From the NCBI GenBank assembly GCA_905221615.1, contig CAJNDT010006158.1, positions 1,377,676 to 1,441,675 on the forward strand: a stretch of DNA of 64,000 bases, written 5' to 3'. Both the position numbers and the translations under genes were made by a program. The notes below the pieces were generated by a model. It had not been told where the DNA came from. It did no database searches and saw only the letters and a list, made by a program, of their open reading frames with translations. Below, piece by piece: positions 24,425 through 36,320 of the stretch (position 1 is the stretch's first letter; every line of letters starts with the position of its first letter). Source of the DNA: Symbiodinium sp. CCMP2592. Lineage: Eukaryota; Sar; Dinophyceae; Suessiales; Symbiodiniaceae.

Positions 24425-27400
24425 TCAGTCAAGGAGCGGCTCAAGGGCAGAAGCAGTCATCTCTGTGTAGAGATGCAGCACCCGCTGCCACTCACCCGCC
24501 TCGAACTTAGATCTTGGGGTTTTGATTGTATTTAAGCGGTTCAATCCAAAAAGACTTGGACTTAAGGACCCGCAAAAAAATGTTGATGAGACACGAACCT
24601 CGAAAGGGAGCCCAAAGCCCCAATCCGGCAGACTCGACATAAGTTCCCAGATGCTAAGCCCCCACACATATTCCATCAGTCCAAATCTTCAGCTACCGGT
24701 TCTTACGTGCTTGCACTCGTCCCAAGCCGAAGCCAGTTGAGGCCTAGCGGCCCGGGTTGAATGTTCTTTGTAATCATACGTCGTCGAACCTGCACTCAAA
24801 CCCAGCATTCATTTGCTCCTGTAAGCGTCTGGAAACCCTGGAACAGCCTGAAGCCTTAAGCCCAAACCGTACTGGAACCCCATGATTTCGGCTTAAACCC
24901 TGAGGCGCAGGACCTGCTGGCAGGCACTCAACGCAGCGGAGAAAGCGACGACACCGGGTTGGAGCCCTTCTCCCCTGGAAGGCTGGGACAAGGACTCTTC
25001 AAGTTCAGGACTTTGGAATTTCTGGGCCCTAGTGAGATGCCTATGCTTGCTCGAGTCGGTGAGGAAACTCCGAGGCTGCGAGTGTTCAGAACAGCGGAGC
25101 TTAAGAGCGGAAACGAGACCTAGCCCTCGGCCACGCAGAGCGGAACTTGTGCGACGAGGCTTTCTGCTTCGACACCTGCCCTCGGCTTCCTTTCTACCCG
25201 GACTCAGCCTAATCCCCTGGTATCATTCGCTGACCGCACCTTGCTCTGCTGAGGAGGTGCAGGGCACCCAACCATTGTGATGCATTCCTGAGTTGGGTGC
25301 TCGGATCTTGGTTGTTGAGGTTACGATCCCCCTTATGCAGCAGTTCTAGAAACCTGGGGGGCAGGCTACCTCATTTACTATGCAATCACTCTGGCGAAAT
25401 CGATCGTGAAAGAAGCCATAAAGAAGAAGAAGAAGTGCCCTATCCCTCAAAAAGTGAACAACTTGTAGCGCGTGGCGACCGAAAGGACTCACAGGCTTCA
25501 ATTGACAATCAGGGCACAGGCACCTGATTCGGGTCTGTAGTGATGCAGGTCATTCAAGCGAACACAAACTCTCGAAGAAGCACCCCGAGTTCAGGAGTTC
25601 AACAAACAAAAGCCTGCAGTTCAAGGAGTTACGGGGGTTTCTTGCTGAGCGGCGGATCGAAAACCATGGGCACTGGCAGCTAGGAGCCCTTCGTCATGAA
25701 GCAGTTCAGCTCAGAAACGCTGAAAACGAACCTATACACTGTACCAAAGTAAGCCCCGATACTCACAAATATGCATCCCAAACATTGGGCAAACAGCAAA
25801 CGTCTCAAGAAGACATGAGGGAAGCGCTTGTTGCGAGGAAGCTGCCCGCACGAGCTGATGGCTGCACTCCTTAGACTTCACTACATCACTGCACATGAAA
25901 CCAGCTTGAAAGCAAAGCCGGAATTATGAAGTTCACTCCCCCAAACCTCAGCCGTGACCATGAAATTCTGCAGCTGTATTTCGCCAGGGTTTCGACACTT
26001 CTCTGAAGTTGGAAAAGGGTGCAGAGATGTCAGAGGAATAAGGCTTTATGAGAAGTGAAGGCAACCATGAGCCCAAAGCTCTTCCAACATCAGTCCCGAG
26101 CTCAGGGTGATCAGGTTCACTTGCAGTCCTTGCTCCTCCGCCTGCGAAAGCAACTGCAAGGCCCGTCGCCACTCCGCGGCCTGGAAGGAACAGACAGATG
26201 TCTGGATCGATCAGAAAAGTTGTGCCTGAAACCAGGCCTTCCTAGGCCCCTAGGCTCGAATGGTGTCACAGCTGCCGCAAACTTTCAGACCCTGTGCCGA
26301 CTCTGCTCTGGAGCGTCTGGCTCTCCGCGCATCGAGATTATGATTAAGCTGAGGCTAAAACAGTATGTAGCGGTACATGCAATGGCTTGCGTGAACTGAT
26401 GGCCGAAGGAAACCAAACTTGAGATGAGCGTGCTAGAATGTATGGTGTAGGTCCACGGTTCCGGCTCAGTGACCAGAAAGTCAACCAATGCGACAAGCCT
26501 TCTCACAGGCACTAATCGCAGCGCTGTAGCTGGTCACGTCAGCCTCCAGCTGCCAAACCTCAGTCTCGTGGTTTTCAAGTGTTCAGGCCTGGTAGAATCT
26601 CGAGATACAGAGTGCGCAACGAGTACGTGCAGAGCTTGGCGTTTCGAGTTGTGCCGGCCCTGACTTGTGGGCTCGATGCCATTCGAAAAGACTGGGGAGG
26701 ACAGTTGGCCTCTCTGACTCTCATGAATTCGCGATGAACCCCACGGCTGGACCTTTAATGTTCGGAAGCATCTCGAAACACTTGACATCCTCTGATCTCT
26801 GCAAGCCTTGAGAATTCGCCGAGTTACTTGAAGATCGAACAGCAGCCACAAGGCTTCTTCCCATCGGACGGCCTTTTCCTTGGGAAAGAGACGCGAGACG
26901 GGTCGAAGCGTTCAGGCTCGAGAGTTAATTGCCCTGATCGAAGCTCAAGGACGGCATACGAAATCCCAAAACAAACACGACATGATGGAATTCTACGATG
27001 ACAAAAGGAAACCAAAATGTTGTCTTCCCGTCACTGGAGCAGCCCGAAACGATTTCACTGTTGTTGCTTCTGACCTCCCCACGCACGACAAAAAGCTTTA
27101 AGATCATCGTCATGATCGACAGCCAAATGTTGTCACCCCACTCAGCCCAAAAAACATTCCACAACCACTCTTGCTCAGTCTCCCGGACTCTCCCGCCTTC
27201 TCCCTGCCTCTAGCTCCCTCTCCCTCCGTCTCCTAGTCGAATGGTGCAGATAGGGTTGCCGATGCGACGATCTCTTTGCTCCAATCCACAAATAGGGCAG
27301 CTTCGTATGGGCAGCTTCGTCATGCGTTCTATCCCTGCATCATGATCAAACACTGGTCCCTATGTGATGCAGTGGTGCCCCGAACAAACGGACAAACTGG

Positions 27401-30400
27401 ACCACAATGCCAAGACCGGGGCTCGCAGGCGCTGATACCCGCACTCAGCACCACGACGTTGAGACGTAGCCGGCCCGCATGAGCGGACGAAAGAAGCTGA
27501 AGAGCTTGAACCCACTGCCCGGCCTTGAAGTGGGCTGAACCAGAAGGTTTCGGGTCTTTGCTTGATGGCCCAACATGGTACGAGAAGGAAACGCTAAAAA
27601 AAACATGCACGCATACAGAGCATGCCGTCATTAAAGCATCCTGAAGCCGCTTGTCTCGAAGCAAAACCAACCCGGACATCGGCGACCACCCCGCAAAGTA
27701 CAGCAACAACATCGTGGACAAACTGACTATGCCTTCTCACACGCACTGACCGCCGCCCCGCACGTCACCACGTCCACAGCCAGCTGATGATGCTCTGCAC
27801 CGGAAAAGAGTATAAGGGCCTGCAAAGTTATTGATTTGGTGGTGTGAATTTGCTCACTGCGGCATGGCATGGCTAGTCTAAGCAGGCAACGCAGGCTTCA
27901 AGCTTAAGCTTCGAGCTTAACTGGATAGGTAAGCATGGTGGCCTGCTGCCATTGCTCCCCTCGCCCGCATGCACTGATTGCAGCATTCCTGGGCTTCTGC
28001 CATCATGCCCCGAGAACAGAAAACCGAAATTCAAAGACCCTACCTTATGAAGTTCCTACACCATGTGAAAATCATGCCTGCCTGCCTGCCGGCCTGCTGG
28101 CCTGCCGCTGCCTGCCTCCCTGCCCACACGCCCGCGTGCATGCATGTATGTGTATGTGCGCCCATATACCTGTGTGCATACATATGTGAGGTATTCATGT
28201 ATGTACCGGTGAGAGACGACCTGTTGGCTGTGTGTCTTTCTGTTTGCGTGAGCCCTGGTGCACCAGCCCTCGTGTTTGTATTTGCACGTATTTTTGGGCT
28301 GACTTCAACTTCTGTGTATAGCGTATAGCTGTAGGTATGCGTGTTTCGCTTTGCTTGTGTATTGACTGACACAACCCCTCTCACCTTGACCTTCTCCTGC
28401 GCGAGGTTTTTGTCCATAGCTCCAGTAATTTTGTCTGTGTACGGGTGGGTGCCTCATGTCCACATCCTCATCATCGACCCAAACTCCCATCATCAAGTTC
28501 CGAAATCTCAGGTTGCCTCTATAGTTATATATACCCTGCTCTCGAGGAGAGTCTTCACTCCAAGACCCAATCCCAGACTTCAGTGCCTCAGTCCTCAGCT
28601 TCAAACTGCGAAATTCCAGAGCCATGGCTCAACGCTATGATGCTCTGCAGTCGCCGAGCCCTCATCTCCATAAGAAGTCGCAGAGCGATGTTAGCCTCGA
28701 GGCGAACGCGTATTGGTTCTGATACCGTGGTGAGCTTCAGACTAGGCACTTCGATCATCTACGTATGAGTTCTAGGCATTCCATTCAAATGAGACTTCAA
28801 GGCGAGATGTTCGGACAAGTACTTCGCAGTATCTGTCTATTTCTCCCTGCCGTCTTCGGGGCCATGTGAGCTGAATCTGAATGTCTGACTGGTTCATGCA
28901 ACCTGTCTTTTTAGGCTCGTCTCTAGATTCTAGATCTCTTTTATCACCGGAGATACTACGCTCATCATTGGTCCTTATACTGATGGCAGGTGCACGCGTA
29001 TGCCGTATAGCCAGGTCACCAAGTCTGCTATTCCACCCTGAAGCACATCTGCCACGGCCCGACCCGACAGCCTCAACAATCCCAAATGCCAACTTTCAAG
29101 AGTTGTCTGCATTGCTCACGCACTTGCCATTGGAATTATCCACCATTTGCCCCACAAAACGAATGCAGCTCATAACAAAAGCGGGGTTTTGCAAATCGCC
29201 ATATTCGGCGGTGGGTCACCCTGTAACCCTTCCGTTGGAAGCAAACGACAGCCGGGGGATGTCTCGAGGTGACTTGATGATGATGATGATGGTGATGATG
29301 GTGGTGCTGATAATGATCAGGAGGGGGATGACGATTACGATGCCGATGATGATGATGATGATTGTGGTGGTGGTGCTGCTGATGATGATGACTCTGTTGT
29401 CGGTACGTGGTACATGCTATCTCAGCAGGAAATCAAGCACGACTTGGCATCGCGGTAGAACCGAAAGCTAAGCGGCCCCGCCTTTGCCCCTGAAGCCTAA
29501 ACCATGATTATTCCAAGTCATCAGACAATGGTGTCGTTTGCCCTGCACGCTCGACACTCTGCCCTCCCGTTGCCTGCCCTGTGCGCTCGCAGACGCTTAT
29601 CGCGGTGACGTAGGAGATCACGTCCGGTTGCAGGCTTTTGGCCTCAACCTGGAGGGACGTTTGGCGGCCGTCATGCAGCAAAAGACTTGGCAGGCGCAGA
29701 GTCAAAATTAAAGCTGCCCGGGTCTGAAGCAAAAGGTCTCCCTGTCAGCACGTGACATCAAGGCCCCATATATTTCAAAGTTCAGGACCTCAGTCGCTCG
29801 TCTTCTCATAGGGGTGCGCAGACTCACGACTCTGCATCCTGAATTTGTTCGACTCCGGCGTGTCAAGCTTCATGCAACGCCTGCAAGCTAGCCCCACACA
29901 CATTCCAAATGCAATTTGCAGGGCCGCCTGAGACAGCACCTCCAAGGCAAGGGTCCACTGAGCGTCTTGCTCCTCGCATGGCTGGCCGTGGTACCAGCAA
30001 TACTGGCAAGAGCTCTTCTCAGCTTCTGTTCTTCAGACGCTTTTTGCATGCGTGGGGCTTGGACTGCTCGGTGCTTCTTCACTGTTCGGCACCTTCCCTG
30101 GCCTAATCTGAAAGCATCTTAGAGCTTGAGAGGTTTGGAAGTCGCAAGCTCGCGCATGCACAGACCCTGCCGCATGCACTAAACTGGCCCTAAACCCTAT
30201 ACGGTACAAAAACCTCTGCAGCCAGAAACTCAGCATACCAGGCCCAAACGCAAAGACCTCACAGCCCGAAGACCCTACCTCCAGAGCACGGAGAATCAGG
30301 TTGTAAGTGAAGACATCCGGTCTCAGTTGCCGGCCCTCGGGCACGGAAAGCGGTAGAGGAGAGGCAGACAGCAGGTGGTGAATGACAAGACCAAGTGCTG

Positions 30401-33400
30401 CTACCTCAAACCACTTGAAGCTTTGGTCAGGAGGCTGTTTCGTTCGGCCTAGATTCTAGATTTAATTAGCAAAGCCAGCCGGAGGTTCAAACACTACGTA
30501 TTGTAAGGCCTTCCGACAGGAAAGGACCCAAGATTCTGCTCTGGATGGACACGTCAAGCCTTTCTACATCGTTGCCTTTTAGAGAATGCACCCGGCCAGC
30601 AAGCCACACGCGAAGGGTTGACAAAATCGGAAGCGGACCTGCTGAACATGACTAAGTGATAAAGTGAAGGTGCCAACCTCCTCGAACTGTCACAACATGC
30701 CGGACCCGTCCCCCCCGAACGCGCAAACCACTTAAGTAATGAGCTCTTCTTGACTTTTGGCGCCGGAACCCCGGAACCCGGCCTCGAGCTGCTGGAGAAG
30801 GTCGCAGCTTCGCGGCCACAAACCTGGTCCCTGGCCTCGCGAACACATGTGGCCCTGTGGCATTGTAGAACAAGCAGCGAGACTCGCGAGACCGGGCAAA
30901 ACGGAAGGATCTTCAAAGTGCACCTGTGCCACATTATTGAGCAAGACAACACTAGGTCGACTGTGCAAACTGTTCATCGACGGACTTTACAAACAGCTCG
31001 AAGAGCCTGTGATTCGGTACACGACTTTGAGACTCAGCCCCTCCCCCCCAATCTGTGGCCAAGCTTGCCTCCTGAATACCTGCTTATGTCATGATGTCTG
31101 GGCAAACGCTTCGAAGGAAGTCTTGCACGAAACATTGAGTTTTAACGCTCAAAGACTCAGTCACATCGATTCCGTGGGGATGCCCCTCGGCAAAACCGTC
31201 GCTGGCTTCCAGATTTTGTTTGCGTAGGCGCACAAGCTCACCAACGGCAAAACATGGATGTTTTCAACGGTACAAAAGCTCTAGACTCTAAACCCCCAAC
31301 TCGCTAAAACTTCTGTAGCACCATCAACGACGAAGAACCACCCCATTTCGGGTTAGTTCACCTCCCGCAGACCCTAAATTTGGCAGTCCGACATTCCAAC
31401 CTGAACATGTTGCCTTAGATATTCATGCTCGAAGTGGCAGGCGCAGATCCCGGCATTGAAAGTCACGATGTCTGGGGCAAGCGATGTCGCTTCTGTTTCC
31501 TGCCAAGCACCATAAAAAACCAGACTGAGCTTTCTTAGTATGCTGAGCATCTATGTTTGTGGCGTCGCCAGGGTTGGGTCTCAGGTCCCGAGGTTTAGTG
31601 GCTTTCTCCGCCAAAGCATCGGACACCAGTAAACCCCCAGCTGTTTGTGGGGAGTATCGCTGGTGCTGGTGTTGCTAATGCTGCTGTTGCTGCGTTTGCT
31701 GCCGATGCTGCTGCGGCTGCTGGGGCTGCTGGGACCATCGGGCGGGGGTTCGTACGTGCGCGTGGCCCCTGGCTCCCATGTGCTCGCTGCTTCGGTTCAT
31801 ATGCGCACGTGCTTTCCGGATACGCAGGCCTAGGATTGGTCTGCTGCCCTAAACCCCAAACTCTGGATGTAGGCACGAACCCTGAACCCTAAACCCCCAA
31901 CCCCCAAAACCCGACACCCTCAAAAACCCAAACTGCAAGAATCCGACCCTAAACCCTAAGCTCGCAAGACCCTACAGAAGAAAATTACGAAATCTGATAT
32001 ACTGCCTTAAGCCCTGAACCCTCAAGCCTACACCCTAAAACCTGCACCCCAGACCCTAAACCCTAAAACCCACAGCCTAAACCCCAAACCCCGACAACCC
32101 TGCTCGAAGAGACCCTGAGCCCAAAACCCAAACCCCCTGAGACCCTGAACCCTCAAACCCCAAGAAGCCTAACAAAAAAGCACCAGGAGGCCCCAAATCC
32201 TAAACCACAGAGCAGTGATTACAAAACACTACGCCTTAAACCCTGAACCCTAAACCGCAAACCCTAAACCCTAACGCCAAAAACCCTGGTTAAAACCCTA
32301 ACCCAAAGCCCTAAAACCCCAAAATTGAAAACCCTACGCCCCCAAAACCCTGAACCCCTTCAGACCCTAACCTCAAGCCTATACAAGAACCCGAATTGAA
32401 AACACTGGGACCTAAAGCCCAAATTCCTAAACCCTAAACCGCAAACCCTAAACCGTAAACCCCGAAACCAAAACTCCAAACCCAATAATACTGATGTCAA
32501 AACACTAAGCCCGAAACCCCAAACCCTAAACCCGCAAACCCTAAATCATCCTAAACTCGACAACCCTACTCTAAACCCTAAGCCCTAAACTAAACCCGAA
32601 ACACTAAGATTCCAAACTGTAAAGCCGAGCCCAAACCGCAAAATCTAAACCCTAAACCCTACAACCGTACAGTGCAAAGCTCAAGCCCAAGCCCGAGCCC
32701 TTCCGCGAAACGGGGCAGACCATGCGTGGATGTGAACCCAGCGGGACATGCTCTCTGGTCGTCGTCGTTGCGGTCGTGGCTGTGGTTGTGCTTATGGTCG
32801 TGGTTGTGATTGGGGTTGTTTTGGCTGTGCTCGTTGTGGCAATGGTGATATGGAACCCAGCCAACAAAAATCTCTGCCATCCACCTTCAACACACGCACC
32901 CACACAACCCTCTGCCCAATGGACTTCACCATCGACACATTGACTCTTGGGCTGCGAAGCTGCGGCTGCAAGAAGTGCGAGGTTGAAAGCCTCAAAGATT
33001 AATGCGTGCATGTGCTGTTTTCGGGCAGTGTGCCAGATATTTCGAACATGAGGTCCTGCACCATGTGAAGGGCCAACTCCCAGCATCGTGCCGTGCCACA
33101 GGCGCTGATGGCAGCGTTGTACCTGCTCTGCGGATTCCTACCCTAAACACCGGACCAGACTTGGGCAGGTAATCGAAGTCGGATGTGTAAGAGACGGTAG
33201 CACTCGACTAAAGAAAGGCCCATGCAGTTCTTGCGATTGAGAGGTTTAGGTCAGCGCTTTCGATCATATCTGCAGATTCCAGCAAGCCCCAGCCACAACT
33301 TCTCGGGGGTCTGAAGCCTTCGACGAGGGCAGGGCACACGACGATGTCCAGCTGCAGCCCCTGCCTCTCCACCTGCTTTACACATGGAGATTCAGGACAG

Positions 33401-35559
33401 GCTTGAAAAAACGAGAAGACTACCGTCACGAGGCCAGGGATCATAGCGTGTATCACTTTGCAAGCCCCCGAAAGCATTAAACCCAAACCAAAGCGAGCAC
33501 AGAATCAGGTGCCATCTCACTTGGTGCAAAGTCGGACAACCCGACCTGAATCCCACCTCCCACAAAATCCTTGAGGAACTAAAACTGCGAGCATCACATC
33601 CTTGAATTGCCAACAACCTTAAGGCCTGACAGCCGAGACGTCCGTGCGCCTGAACCTGAAGCCCCAAGAACGCAAATCCCTCGAGCCCTAAAAACCCTGT
33701 CGAGCCTCGCCAAGCAAGGCAAGCGCTTGCATCCACGCCATCGGAGACTGGCAAGAAGAGATGGCCAAGGTGTAAGTGACCAGGTCCTTAGCTTTGGACA
33801 GTACAAGACTGTCCTACACTTGGAAAGGCGTCCGACAACACCTACGCAGTGATGAGGCGGTCCAAGGTCCAGGCGATTAGTTGTGAGTTACGATTAGTTC
33901 TGCAGTGTTTGCTCTTCGTCTTGCTTCAACGGAGTGTCCGATCTGTAGGTGACACAACCCCGTATTTGCAGAAAGCTCATGGCACTGCTGTTTCTCAGCT
34001 TTCTGTGTGTTTCGCTCCTGCAAGAACACCAGCAAATTCAACATGAGCAATCGTGCAAGTCCATTGGATGACACTGCGGCGCCAGCTTCGTTGGAGTCCC
34101 TTACAGTATCACCATGTAATATCAATATGGGCAGTCCATGATGGTTGCTTCCGTGTCTTGGCACCGTGTATTTCTCAGCTCGTCACACATGTCGTTCATG
34201 TCGTTAACTTAGCCTAGGCATGAGTGGCAAACAAAGGTTGGAGGCCTTTGGAGGGTGTGGGCTTGAGTCTTCGCCAGCACTTCGTGAAAAAGCACCTCTT
34301 CACACACACACACACACACACACTCCAGCTACTTTGGGTTTCACTCCGGTTGCGTTTGGCTTCTCACCTCAAAAACGTACTGAGTCTTACTGTCTGCATA
34401 TATTTCTGGATCCTACCCTTCACAGCCTGACACTTTTATCTGTGCAATGCTCGGCCAAGGGAAGTCTTAAGCCTGCGGCCGAGCCTCTGGTTGCAGTTGC
34501 CTGGCCTCCATCTCTACCTTAGATTCTTAGATGCCGCCAGCCGAAGTTGTGGACTGCGCCCCATCCCAGGTGCTGTAAGCCGAAGCAAACGCACTCTCAA
34601 TGCTGCCCAAGCAACGATCAGTGCAACTGCGCGACACCAAACATCTGCACAAGGATCCTGACAAGCACCTGTCGCTGTGGCGGCCAAGCAATGTGCGCGA
34701 ACCCTGACGTCACAAAGCGTGCAAGCCTCATAGCCAAAAGCGTACAGTGAGTAGTTTTGGTATAATTTTAAAGAACTAGACCCTGACTCAGGAACGATCA
34801 GAAACGTTCGATGAGCTTTGAGCTATTTGGGGCGTCGTACTTCTGCCGGCCCCACCTGAATCTGAGATCTAAACCTGAACCTTGAGACTTGAGAAGTACT
34901 AGAACTCTGTACACCTCCCGAACACTGCGTTAACAAGATTTCGAGTACGGGATACTCCCTGCAGCTGAGGCACTGATGGCAGCATTGTATGTTACGACTG
35001 TTGGCAAGACTTGGCAATCCAACATCTGGTTCAACAAAGCCATCGCAACCCACCACTGGCCGTCCTCCCTGCAAGCACTCATCGCAGCGTTGTAAGTGAC
35101 GGCATTCGGAAGCATGCGCAGGTCCTCAACTCTTGTCACGAGGAGGCATGCCTCCTGCCAGCGTCCAGCCTTCTCACAGGCACTGATTGCAGAATTGCAG
35201 AGAATCACGTCCACTTGCACCGTTTGCCTCGCCGCCCAGCTTAGCAATCCCAATGCTTGCTCCCACTTAGCACCCCGTTCACAGGCGCTCACAGCTGTGC
35301 TCAGGGCCACGACGTCCAGGAGCAAATCTTTGTCTTGTGCATGGGCAAGCACGGCCAAGGCCATCTGCCACTTAGCAGCTCTCTTGCAAACATTGATGAC
35401 AGCAGTATGCACCCTTGCGTTCGCCAGCAACCCCGTGTTGCAAAGATCCGCCAAGTACGCGAGGGCTCGCTGCCACTGTGCTTTTGGCCCACAGGCCTGG
35501 ATGGCATTCTTGTACGCACTTAAGTTACCCAAGGCCTCTCTTGCACGGCACTGCAGCAT
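24425..35559 (-). CDS. Pentatricopeptide-repeat (PPR) protein, 14 exons
   Basis: PPR proteins bind organellar RNA, each 35-residue repeat reading about one base. Exon 1 (35559-34963) carries five full repeats, e.g. ISACEKAGRWQEACLL and VVTYNAAISAS. Later exons were placed so that the repeat period and frame continue: 33747-33706, 33372-33338, 33122-33056, 31499-31439, 30835-30783, 30335-30279, 29972-29928, 29648-29574, 27514-27425, 26878-26828, 26558-26499, 26180-26082 and 24505-24425 (TGA stop). The joined product is 470 residues, about 13 repeats, with no stop or frameshift. Introns begin GC (7), GA (3) or GT (3); all end AG. The Met at 35559 is only a possible start: it is preceded in frame by a TGA, but CTGCAG at 35556-35551 could be an acceptor, so upstream exons are possible. 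No DYW, SMR or other catalytic tail is seen. The compartment (plastid or mitochondrion) is unknown. Confidence 0.85.
28076..28200. repeat. GCCT-rich and GTATGTGT-rich short repeats in a PPR intron
   Basis: GCCTGCCTGCCGGCCTGCTG-type words run to about 28130, followed by CATGTATGTGTATG-type words. The tract lies in the intron between the PPR exons at 29574 and 27514. It gives Cys/Pro-rich chance frames only. Confidence 0.8.
29276..29392. repeat. (GAT)n trinucleotide tract in a PPR intron
   Basis: Imperfect GATGATGATGGTGATG units. It gives a Met-rich plus-strand frame, which is a repeat product. It lies just downstream (in transcript sense) of the PPR exon ending at 29574. Confidence 0.9.
31865..32665. 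repeat. Interstitial telomere-type repeats, degenerate CCCTAAA
   Basis: About 800 bases built from CCCTAAA, CCCTGAA, CCCCAAA and CCCGAAA words, with dozens of exact CCCTAAACCC matches among diverged copies. The complement TTTAGGG is the telomere repeat reported for dinoflagellates and plants. The block is flanked by unique sequence on both sides, so it is internal, not the chromosome end. It lies inside the PPR intron between the exons ending at 33056 and starting at 31499. Divergence from the perfect repeat suggests an old insertion or old telomeric sequence. Confidence 0.9.
34301..34323. repeat. (CA)n microsatellite
   Basis: About eleven CA units in the first PPR intron, with no other feature around them. 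The 1.2 kb intron is otherwise plain sequence. A short Cys-rich plus-strand frame at 34547-34750 in it has no recognised family. Confidence 0.95.
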
Positions 35560-36000
35560 GAAAATGCCGTTAGTTCAGTCCACGATTGCACGGGAGACCT
35601 TGGGCGGATTTACAACATGCGAATTCCGGTTCGAGGTGGCGCCATGGCAGAAAATGAAAAGTGCGAGGACAGCCTTGGGCCTCCAAAAGATGACCATTCA
35701 GTGACCTAATTCCTCTTACCCAGCTATTCGATGCTCAAATCTAACAGTTTGCGCTTTCCCCGCATGTCGTTGTACCAAAGGCAAACCATTCCCGAAGCAT
35801 TTGCCAACCATGTGGTTGATTAAGTACGATGGAAGCCTGTACTTCTGCCCCGTCATGAAGAGTGCCTGGCTTGGAAGTAGGCACAACACGAGGACTTGGA
35901 TCCTCGGTTCATGGAATCATGTAATGGAACCTGGTGATCTTTACAAAGACAAAGTCGACTCAACGAAAGCACTTGGCAGTGAGGCTGAGGTGAAATAGGT

Positions 36001-36068
36001 ATACTATAGGTATGACAGGTATAATGGGTACACTAGGTACAATGGGCATAATCGGTATGGGTACAAGT
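36001..36068. repeat. Degenerate GGTATAATG-type short tandem repeat
   Basis: About seven imperfect 9-10 base units (GGTATACTATA, GGTATGACA, GGTATAATG, GGTACAATG, GGCATAATC, GGTATGG). The tract lies between the end of ATP9 copy A and the PPR gene. Confidence 0.75.
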
Positions 36069-36320
36069 CCATGCACATGCACATGTAGATGTGTGTAGAT
36101 GTATAGATGCCTGTGCGCGTGCGTTCCTTCCTTCACAGACATGTAAATGAGCCCAAAAAATACTTACTAATAACATTGCTTAATAACTATAATAAGAGCG
36201 TTCTAAGTTTCAGTGGATGATCTTACCGTGAAATTTTGCCTATGTCCGTCATGAATACGTCACTCCCCGGAGTGTTCCGTGAATGGTATCGGACCTGGTA
36301 TCGACTCTTTTTGCGGGCCA

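Noticed and set aside
34547..34750. Cys-rich plus-strand frame (toxin- or zinc-finger-like spacing)
   Set aside because: It lies in a PPR intron on the opposite strand, has no signal peptide and no regular Cys framework of a known family.
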